A DNA stretch of 64,000 bases from CAIQPS01 sp963843455. Its GTDB lineage: Bacteria > Actinomycetota > Thermoleophilia > RBG-16-64-13. A program made the translations under genes and the position numbers. Below the pieces are notes generated by a model. The model saw only the letters and a program-made list of their open reading frames with translations, made no database searches and had not been told where the DNA came from. Within the stretch, counting starts at the first letter, position 1. Every line of letters starts with the position of its first letter. Of the stretch, positions 57,835 through 64,000 are shown piece by piece. The stretch spans positions 124,001-188,000 of the forward strand of contig CAWJKE010000010.1 of the NCBI GenBank assembly GCA_963843455.1, given 5' to 3'.

Positions 57835-58648
57835 ATGCGCCTACCCGACTACCACACCCACACCGCCCGCTGCGGGCATGCCCATGGCACCCCGGCGGAG
57901 TACGTGGAGGCGGCCCGCGCCGCAGGGCTGCTCGCCCTGGGCATCGCCGATCACCTGCCGCTCCTGCCCGAGACCGATCCGGAGCTATCTATGGAAGCCT
58001 ACGAACTTCGCCGACTACGTCGGCGAGGTGCTGGAACTCAAGGCAGCATTTCCAGGGTTCGTCCTCCTCGGCATCGAGGCCGACTATCGGCCGCACACCG
58101 TCGCCGAGGTCCGCTCCTTGCTCGAGAGCCAACCGTTCGACTACGTCATCGGCTCCGTCCACCATCTCGGGGACTGGGGGTTCGACGACCCCCGTCAGAT
58201 GGAGGGCTATAGCTCTCGCGACATCGACGACGTGTGGTTGGAGTACTTCGAACTGGTGGGCGAGGCGGCGGAGTCCGGCCTCTTCACCGTCCTCGGGCAC
58301 CTCGATCTGGTCAAGAAGTTCGGCTACCGCCCCACACGCGCGCTGGACGTCGAGCTCGATTGGCTTCTTGGGCGCATCTCCCGCGCGGGCGTGGCCATCG
58401 AGATAAACACCGCCGGCCTGCATAAGCCCGTGAAAGAAGCGTACCCGTCACCGGCGATCCTCCGGAAGCTGAGGGCCGCGGACATCCCTATCACGTTCGG
58501 CTCCGACGCGCACCGGCCCGAGGAAGTGGGACGGGACTTCGATCATGCGGTCGATTTAGCCCGGACGGCGGGATACGAGGAGTTCGCCACCCTCCAGCCC
58601 ATCCCGACCGGCGGACGGGCCCTCGTCCGCCAGGCGCCCCTACCATGA
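57835..58648 (+). CDS. PHP-family histidinol phosphatase (HisJ-like; one frameshift)
   Basis: ATG 57835 opens DYHTHTARCGHAHGTPAEYV and GLLALGIADHLPLL, the PHP metal site; one extra base near 58003 then shifts the frame to NFADYVGEVLELK, LLGIEADYRPH, IGSVHHLGDWGFDD, LGHLDLVKKFG, IEINTAGLHK and ITFGSDAHRPEEVG, completing the set of metal ligands. Correction gives 270 residues. It fits HisJ/HisK, which dephosphorylates histidinol phosphate, although no other his gene is near. It overlaps the lipid kinase start by 4 bp. Confidence 0.85.
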
Positions 58649-59544
58649 AAGCCGCCGTCATCTTCAACCCCTCCTCCGGCAGAGGCCGCGCGGGCGCCAT
58701 CGCCTCGGCTGTCGAGCGGAGCTTGACGAAGCGAGACTTTGAGTGTGATCTCCACGCTACCCGCCATGCCAAGGAGGCCATCATCATCGCCGAGCGCGTC
58801 GCCCCAGGCGCCGACGTGGTCGTGGCCATAGGGGGAGACGGAACGGTCAATGAAGTCGCCAATGGCATGGCGTGCGCCAGGGACAAGGCCATTCCCGGCA
58901 CCGCTCAGCCGCTGTTGGGGATCGTGCCGGCGGGGACCGTCAACGTGCTGGCTCTGGAGCTCGGCTTGCCCTTCCAGGTGGAGCGGGCCTGCAGTATCAT
59001 CGCCGGCCGCAAGACCATCTCGCTCGATCTGGGCAAGGTCAACGGCCGCCGGTTCCTCCTGATGATGGGCGCTGGGTCGGACGCGCTCACGGTGCGGAAC
59101 CTCGACCCCCACGCCAAGAAGCGCTTCAGGGAGCTGGCGTTCGTGAGTACGGGGATGAAGACGGTACTGGCCCAAAAACCTCAGGTCTTTCTCGTGCGCA
59201 CCAACGGCGAGGAGTATGAAGCGACCTTCTTCGTCGCCGGAAACAGCCGCTATTATGGCGGGCGCTTCGGGATCACCTCCATGGCCGACCCGACCGACGG
59301 GGTCCTCGATCTTGTGCTCTACACCGGCACCGGGCGCTCGGGCCTCGCCGGCTTCTGGCTGGGGGTGCCGAGCGGCCTGCACATGCACAACAAGAACGTG
59401 CTCTACCTGCACGCCCAGAAGGCGGAAGTGCTCCCGCTGGACAACAAGGAGCCCATCTGGTTCCAGACCGACGGCGAGCTGGCGGGCAAACTGCCTGCCA
59501 CGGTCGAGATAGACCCTCACGCCATCGAGGTGCTGGTCCCGTAG
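58645..59544 (+). CDS. Diacylglycerol/lipid kinase (YegS/BmrU-like)
   Basis: A 299-residue DAGK-catalytic-domain protein: AAVIFNPSSGRGRAG, VVVAIGGDGTVNEVANGMAC, GIVPAGTVNVLALELGLP and the C-terminal DGELAGKLPATVEI. It phosphorylates diacylglycerol or a related lipid with ATP. The start overlaps the PHP gene and the stop overlaps the next start (ATGCTG after TAG: GTAGTGCTG), so expression is coupled. Nothing unusual. Confidence 0.93.
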   Translation: MKAAVIFNPSSGRGRAGAIASAVERSLTKRDFECDLHATRHAKEAIIIAERVAPGADVVVAIGGDGTVNEVANGMACARDKAIPGTAQPLLGIVPAGTVNVLALELGLPFQVERACSIIAGRKTISLDLGKVNGRRFLLMMGAGSDALTVRNLDPHAKKRFRELAFVSTGMKTVLAQKPQVFLVRTNGEEYEATFFVAGNSRYYGGRFGITSMADPTDGVLDLVLYTGTGRSGLAGFWLGVPSGLHMHNKNVLYLHAQKAEVLPLDNKEPIWFQTDGELAGKLPATVEIDPHAIEVLVP

Positions 59545-60896
59545 TGCTGATCAAGCTGATCCAGCCGCGGATGACCATGCGTCCCATGGACACCGTCATG
59601 AAGCCCCGCATGGCCCCCTCTCTCGGTCTCCTCACGTTAGCCACTCTCACTCCCCCCGAGCACGAGGTCTTCATCGAAGACGAGAACGTCAAGAAGCTCG
59701 CGCTCGCCGACAGCCCCGGTTTGGTCGGGATCACGGCCAACGTCGACAACGCCGTCCGCGCGTACCAGATCGCCGATGGCTACCGCGCCCGCGGCATCCC
59801 CGTGGTGGGGGGCGGCATCCACATCAGTTCGATGCCCCGAGAGGCGGGGCAGCACTTCGACGCCATCTGCGTCGGCAACGCAGAGGCGGTGTGGCCGGAC
59901 ATCTGCCGCGACGCGGCGGCCGGCGCACTCAAGCCTGTCTACCGCGGCGACGCTCCACTCAGAGGCACCGATATCCCCGTCCCCAGGCGGGACCTCGTCT
60001 CTCCCAACGCCTACCTCTTTACCAATACCATCAGCACCAGCCGCGGCTGCCCGTTCAAGTGCGATTTCTGCTACAACAGTTGTGAGTACGTGGACTACAA
60101 GATCGTCAACCGGCCGGTCGCCAGCATCATCCGCGAGATCATGACTCTCCGAACCCGGCACGTGATGTTCATCGACGACAATCTGATAGGCAACCCGGCC
60201 TGGACCTGGGAGCTACTCACCGCGCTCGAGGCCGAGAACCTCTCGCTCAAGTGGAACGGCGCTGTGAGCGTGAACCTGGTGAACCACCTACCGCTCCTGG
60301 ACCTAATGGCCGCGACCGGCTGCAACAGCCTGTTCGTGGGGTTCGAGAGCATCAACGAGCACGCCCTTGCCGACGTCGGCAAACGCCAGAACAAGGTGGC
60401 CGAATACAACCGGTTGATCGCCGAGATCCATAGTCGCGGGATCATGGTGAACGCCAGCCTGGTCTTCGGCCTGGACCACGACGACGCGTCGATGTTCAAG
60501 GCGACCATGAAGTGGCTGGTGGCCAACAAGGTGGAGACCATGACCGGCCACATCCTTACCCCTTACCCGGGGACAGTGCTGCACGACCGGCTGGAGGCAG
60601 AGGGCCGTATCGTCGACCATGACTACGGCCACTACAACACGGCGAACGTGGTCTTCAGGCCTCTGCTACTAGCGCCGGAGGAGCTGCGCGCCGGCTACCT
60701 GTGGATGTACAAGGAGTTCTATTCCTTCGGGAACATCTTTCGAAGGATGCCGGCGAGCAGACGACAGGTCGTCCCCTACCTACTCTTCAACCTCGCCTAT
60801 CGCAAGTTCGGTCGGGTCACCGCGTTCCTCGCCCGCTTCGGTCTGCTGACCTGGGTGGGACGGATAGCGCGAAGACTGGCCTATCACGTGGAATAG
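59544..60896 (+). CDS. B12-binding-type radical SAM protein
   Basis: A 450-residue protein. The N-terminal Rossmann-like domain (about 20-130) has APSLGLLTLATLTPPEHEV and VVGGGIHISSMPREAGQHFD, the layout of cobalamin-binding radical SAM proteins, but no clear DxHxxG motif. The SAM-cluster site is TSRGCPFKCDFCYNSCEY. GFESINEHALADVGKRQNK and ASLVFGLDHDD follow, then a helical C-terminus. Similar proteins act in lipid, hopanoid or bacteriochlorophyll-like modification. GTG 59544 overlaps the lipid-kinase stop, suggesting a lipid substrate (inference). Confidence 0.85.
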   Translation: MLIKLIQPRMTMRPMDTVMKPRMAPSLGLLTLATLTPPEHEVFIEDENVKKLALADSPGLVGITANVDNAVRAYQIADGYRARGIPVVGGGIHISSMPREAGQHFDAICVGNAEAVWPDICRDAAAGALKPVYRGDAPLRGTDIPVPRRDLVSPNAYLFTNTISTSRGCPFKCDFCYNSCEYVDYKIVNRPVASIIREIMTLRTRHVMFIDDNLIGNPAWTWELLTALEAENLSLKWNGAVSVNLVNHLPLLDLMAATGCNSLFVGFESINEHALADVGKRQNKVAEYNRLIAEIHSRGIMVNASLVFGLDHDDASMFKATMKWLVANKVETMTGHILTPYPGTVLHDRLEAEGRIVDHDYGHYNTANVVFRPLLLAPEELRAGYLWMYKEFYSFGNIFRRMPASRRQVVPYLLFNLAYRKFGRVTAFLARFGLLTWVGRIARRLAYHVE

Positions 60897-60970
60897 ATCG
60901 GCGTGGCGCGACCCCGTGCGGCAATCTCAGGCGCGGCGACCCACCGGGCTGGGTGAAGCCGCAACCCGGC

Positions 60971-60985
60971 GGCGCCATTGGCGCC
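60971..60985. terminator. Short GGCGCC hairpin between convergent genes
   Basis: GGCGCC-ATT-GGCGCC forms a 6-bp hairpin in the 117-bp gap between the radical SAM gene and the convergent ABC permease gene. There is no T-run, so terminator function is only suggested by position. Confidence 0.3.
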
Positions 60986-61013
60986 CCGACCGCAACCCAC
61001 CGGCCGCCTCTGC

Positions 61014-62675
61014 CTACTCAGCCGCCCGCGGCATCGCCACCAGCCCACGCTGCAGAGCGATGGCCAAGACCACGAGTGCCGCGAAGACCTCGAGTAGCGG
61101 CAGCCCAAAGCCGAAGTGGGCCTGCCCCACGAAGTACACCGCGACCACCGTCACCGCCAGAGCGAGGATGGCCCACATCGCCAGCCGGAGGAGGACGAAC
61201 AGGAAGCTGAATCCGGTGGTGTCAAGCGCGGCCACGTTGATCAAGTTCGCCGACACCCGTCCCCCGCGGCGGGCCGAGAAGGCCGCGGCCAGCACCACTA
61301 CCAGGGACAGAGGGGATCACCAGCAGCATCATGGAAGCAAACGCGCCCACGGTCACGTACCCGAGCGCGGTGGCGCCCGCCACGGCCAAGACCCCCGCCA
61401 CAACGACAATGCCCGTGGGCACCAGGCAGTGCAGCCAGAGGACCTTGTCGAACGGCCAGGGCAGGAACAGGCGGGCCGTCGCCGGGGAGTCGACTTCCAG
61501 ACGGAGAGGCTCCAGCAGCGAACTGGCCGCCAAGTAGAGCGCCACCGCCCCGGCCCAGAGCGTTCCTTGGCCGGTCGGTTGCAGCGCCAAAAGCACCATG
61601 CCCGCCCCAGCCAGCATGATCCCCCACCCAAGCCGGACCGGGGATCGGAGCAGCGCGACCGTGCTGTGCCAGGGCACGATGAGAATCTGCCGTCGAGGCA
61701 GGCGGATGCGCAGGCGCGCTTGCCAGGTCCGGGCTTTCGACCCCTTGGTCGCCAGTCCGGCGGTGCGATAGTCGAGGGCATGCAGGCTGGCGACAACCTG
61801 GGAACGGGTCCGCGCCCGGCCACGGAACTCCTCTACGGGACAGCGTCCGGCGGTGCGGAACAGGCTGATGCCCCCCTGCCAGTGCCAGACCGCAGAGGAG
61901 CACGAGACCGGCGATACCGTAGGGCGACCCGCCCGACGACCCGCCGGACGCTTCCCCCGCGGTCACGCCCAAGATCCCCCAACCCCACGGCCCCGACCAC
62001 AGCACGGCCTGCCTGGCGGTCGACCCGGCCCCCTGGGCAAAGCCGAGAAGGATGGTGAGGGCGAGGGCCGGCAGAGTCAGCCTCAGCACCCACACCGTGG
62101 CCCAGCGGAGGCGCTGAACATGCCAGCTTCCCGCGACCACCAGGACTCCCAGGGCGAAGCCGGCCAGACGCCGCCTTGCCTATCTGCCCCCCGGCCTGTG
62201 TCGTCCCGTAGGAGACGACCGCGACGAGAGTCCCGGCCAGCGCCCCCGCGATGCCGACGAGGATGGCCGCCGTCCCCAGCCGAGGCAACACCAGATCCTT
62301 CCTGCGCAGCGGAGCCGGCAGCAGATGGAGGCAATCCGGCTCAGAGAACGAGACGAAACCTTGGACGGTGCTGTAGCGGAAGGCCGCCAGAAGGATCAAG
62401 ACGATCGCCGGCGCCCCCCAGGCGAAGTGATAGAAGCCGGCGACCTCTATGAGGAGGCTCCCGAGACGCTTCGACAGTCCCCAGAACATGCCGACGAGCA
62501 GGGCGAGAGTGAGCGCGGCCACATAAAGCGTCCCGGCGCGGGTCGTCAGGGACCGGCCGGGGCGGAGCGAGGCCAGCAACGCCAGAACGCCACGGGCGTC
62601 GACGGCGGAATAGGCCTCGTCACCGGACGTGTCGGGAGCCAGTAGGACGCCGCGCAGCGACGGCCTTCTAGCCAT
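61014..62675 (-). CDS. ABC transporter permease, polytopic (three frameshifts)
   Basis: Four frames in succession encode one membrane protein. The N-terminal part (from 62675: LYVAALTLALLVGMFWGLSK, CLHLLPAPLRRKDLVLPRLG, then LVGIAGALAGTLVAVVSYG) runs to about 62178. The next runs to 61872 (VLRLTLPALALTILLGFA), the next to 61308 (VVASLHALDYRTAG, then LIVPWHSTVALLRSPVR), and the last has SFLFVLLRLAMWAILALAV. Each step needs one base skipped; the total stays divisible by three. The content fits the ABC-2 type permease with a cytoplasmic PLRRKDL loop. The ATPase gene precedes it with an 8-bp overlap. Confidence 0.75.
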
Positions 62676-63219
62676 CGAGGATTTGACCCTCTGAGATGTG
62701 CAGGACGCGCGTGGCGACGGAGGCTGCGAACTCCTCCGAGTGGGTCATGAGAAGAATCGCTTTGCGCTCAGCGATCGACTTCAAGAGCAGATCACGCAGC
62801 GCATCGATGGACGCGAGATCCAGGCCGATTGTGGGCTCATCGAGCACCAACAGGGAGAACGGCCGGATGACTCCGCAGGCGATCGCCGTCTTCTGCCGCA
62901 TCCCGCGAGAGAGCTGAGAGGGGAAGAAATCCGCACGTTTGTTCAGCCCGAGCGAACCAAGCAGCTTGTTGCACCTCTGCTCGAGATCCTCCCCGTCCAC
63001 GCCGTGGGCCGCGGCCACCAGGTGAAGGTGGTCGCGGACCGTCAGATCCTGGTAGAGGTAGGGATTGTCCGGAACGTAGCTGAGATGCTTGCGGGCAGCC
63101 AGGGCCTCCACCTCGTGGTCGAGAGAGAAGCCGGCGACCCTGACCCAGCCCCGGGTCGGCTCCTGCAGGCCACTGATCAATTCGGCGGCGGTGGTCTTGC
63201 CGCTCCCGTTGGGTCCCAT
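62668..63219 (-). CDS. ABC transporter ATP-binding protein (5' start unclear)
   Basis: The ATPase has Walker A GPNGSGKTT, a Q-loop, signature LSRGMRQKTAIACGV, Walker B LLVLDEPTIGLDL and switch His in ILLMTHSEE. The first canonical start, ATG 63219, lies immediately before Walker A. The same frame, however, continues upstream with sequence proper to the domain (RYYGQVAALEALDLIIRAGE) without an ATG, GTG or TTG before a TAA near 63400. An ACG at 63339 with GGGAG 6 bp upstream is the best start position, perhaps an ATG with one error. It drives the overlapping permease. Confidence 0.85.
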   Translation of the reverse strand: MGPNGSGKTTAAELISGLQEPTRGWVRVAGFSLDHEVEALAARKHLSYVPDNPYLYQDLTVRDHLHLVAAAHGVDGEDLEQRCNKLLGSLGLNKRADFFPSQLSRGMRQKTAIACGVIRPFSLLVLDEPTIGLDLASIDALRDLLLKSIAERKAILLMTHSEEFAASVATRVLHISEGQILDG

Positions 63220-63449
63220 GAGGACGACGCACTCGCCGGCGCGGATGATGAGGTCGAGGGCTTCCAGGGCCGCGACCTGGCCGTAGTATCGGCTGAGGCT
63301 GTCGGTCTCGAGCAGGATCTGGGCGGGCTGCTTGGCCGTTGCTGACTCCCTTCGGGTTCTTTGGATCGGGTCAGACCCCAGGTTCAGGTGTTCAGGTTAC
63401 CCCAAGGCGGCAGGGGCGGTGACGCGGGAACCCCAGCAGCGGCGAGCCC

Positions 63450-63710
63450 GTGGGCGATTCGTTGTCTGACGCGCCGCTGGCCCGCGCGGACATGGACGAG
63501 CGGGTGATGGTCATGGCATTGATGGAGGGGCTGCTACTGCCCGAAGCCAACCTGATCACCGAAGCGCTCTCGTCCTACGTGGAGTCGAACGTCGATTTCA
63601 TCGACGCCTTCAATGCCGCCTGGATGAGGCAGCGAGGAGTGCAGCGCGTGATCACCTTTGACGCCAGGCGCTACTCCCGGCTGGACGGGATAGGAGTCCA
63701 ACCCTTCTGA
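63450..63710 (+). pseudogene. C-terminal half of a PIN-domain (VapC-like) toxin
   Basis: The 86-residue frame ends with VDFIDAFNAAWMRQRG and then VITFDARRYSRLDGIGVQPF, the second half of PIN domains, holding the third and fourth acidic residues. The N-terminal strand with the first Asp is missing and no antitoxin gene is seen upstream. It is probably a remnant, or the start lies in an unrecognised frame. GTG 63450 is the first start in frame. Confidence 0.5.
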
Positions 63711-63779
63711 CCGGTTGCGCCTGCGACCGCATCGGCTAATACAGCTTTCAGACCTACTCCCGCATGGCCGTGGCCGGCG

Positions 63780-64000
63780 TCAAGCTTTCCGAACCTCCAC
63801 GGTCACCGGCAGTCCGTTGACCTTGAGACCTTCGTGGTAGGCACCTTCCGCGTCGGTCTCCGGCGCCTCGGCGCCGCTCACCTCCAGGTCGACGGCCAGC
63901 GTCTCCTTCTTCACCCAGTCGCCATGGCTGGCCAGCATCTCGATGATCTCGGCCGGTCCGGCGACACGCAAGTGGATGCGGTCATCGATCTGGAAGTCGG
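63780..64000 (-). CDS. ileS: Isoleucyl-tRNA synthetase, C-terminal end
   Basis: The frame is open to the right window edge and ends at 63780. It reads DFQIDDRIHLRVAGPAEIIE, then LASHGDWVKKETLAVDLEVSG, the end of the DUF5915-like C-terminal domain of actinobacterial-type IleRS (the pattern is ...SDRI-L-L-G...AEHGDWIAGETLA...). Only about 73 residues are present. The assignment is by pattern recall, so moderately sure. It converges with the PIN remnant. Confidence 0.75.
   Translation of the reverse strand, partial: DFQIDDRIHLRVAGPAEIIEMLASHGDWVKKETLAVDLEVSGAEAPETDAEGAYHEGLKVNGLPVTVEVRKA

Noticed and set aside
63450..63710. Complete toxin-antitoxin module
   Set aside because: The PIN domain lacks its N-terminal half and no antitoxin gene lies next to it.
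1..64000. CRISPR arrays, insertion sequences, rRNA genes
   Set aside because: No regularly spaced repeats, transposase motifs or rRNA signatures were seen on either strand.

Overview
The window is GC-rich DNA from what looks like a deep-branching actinobacterium, probably anaerobic or facultative. That placement is an inference. It rests on a mycofactocin locus with its NDMA-type alcohol dehydrogenase, a complete ileS C-terminus of actinobacterial type, frequent GTG and TTG starts, and anaerobe-flavoured genes: a soluble molybdopterin enzyme, DsrE/TusA sulfur-relay proteins, DUF3786, a NifX-like protein and selenocysteine machinery. No CRISPR array, insertion sequence, phage gene or integrase was seen.

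Layout. 1-1645 (+): end of an Hdr/NarI-like membrane cytochrome, a DsrE2 protein and an AhpD-like protein. 1677-4405 (-): molybdopterin oxidoreductase and its ferredoxin subunit. 4653-8643 (+): DUF4405 membrane cytochrome, two glycine-rich secreted proteins, an OmpR-type two-component pair and a Cys-rich secreted protein. 8856-10240 (+): DUF134 regulator, NifX-like protein, OsmC-like protein and a CopZ-like metal chaperone. 10261-20668 (-): a ten-gene mycofactocin operon plus a GNAT gene, reading ADH, mftA, mftB, mftC, OYE-like flavoenzyme, etfA, fixC, fixX, etfB, mftF, GNAT. 20754-21770 (+): DUF3786, a coiled-coil protein and a ferredoxin. 21922-25328: a 3.3-kb segment bounded by an intact tRNA-Sec and a displaced copy of its 3' half, carrying one large surface protein. 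25415-31306 (-): diguanylate cyclase, DsrE/TusA/DsrE2 sulfur relay, small membrane protein, radical SAM protein and a MacB/FtsX-type ABC transporter. 31553-36324 (+): LuxR-type regulator, solute-binding lipoprotein, NarX-type sensor kinase and a receiver. 36411-40934 (-): selB, selA and a polyprenyl synthase. 41067-64000: sugar-nucleotide, cell-envelope and tRNA-modification genes, tRNA-Ala, and a GtrA/GT2/membrane glycosyltransferase-like cluster.

How the genes fit together. The central operon encodes a mycofactocin precursor, its chaperone, radical SAM maturase and glycosyltransferase, a mycofactocin-type alcohol dehydrogenase, and a complete ETF plus ETF:quinone oxidoreductase set. The simplest reading is a route from alcohols through mycofactocin to flavoproteins and then to the quinone pool. 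The 37-40 residue precursor gene mftA is easy to overlook because of its size.

Caveat on sequence quality. At least eighteen genes or gene pieces are interrupted by single-base frameshifts, most of them one extra base. In nearly every case the total length becomes divisible by three when the inferred shifts are undone. Many of these are therefore probably sequence errors rather than decay, and the affected genes are annotated at full span with the break points stated.
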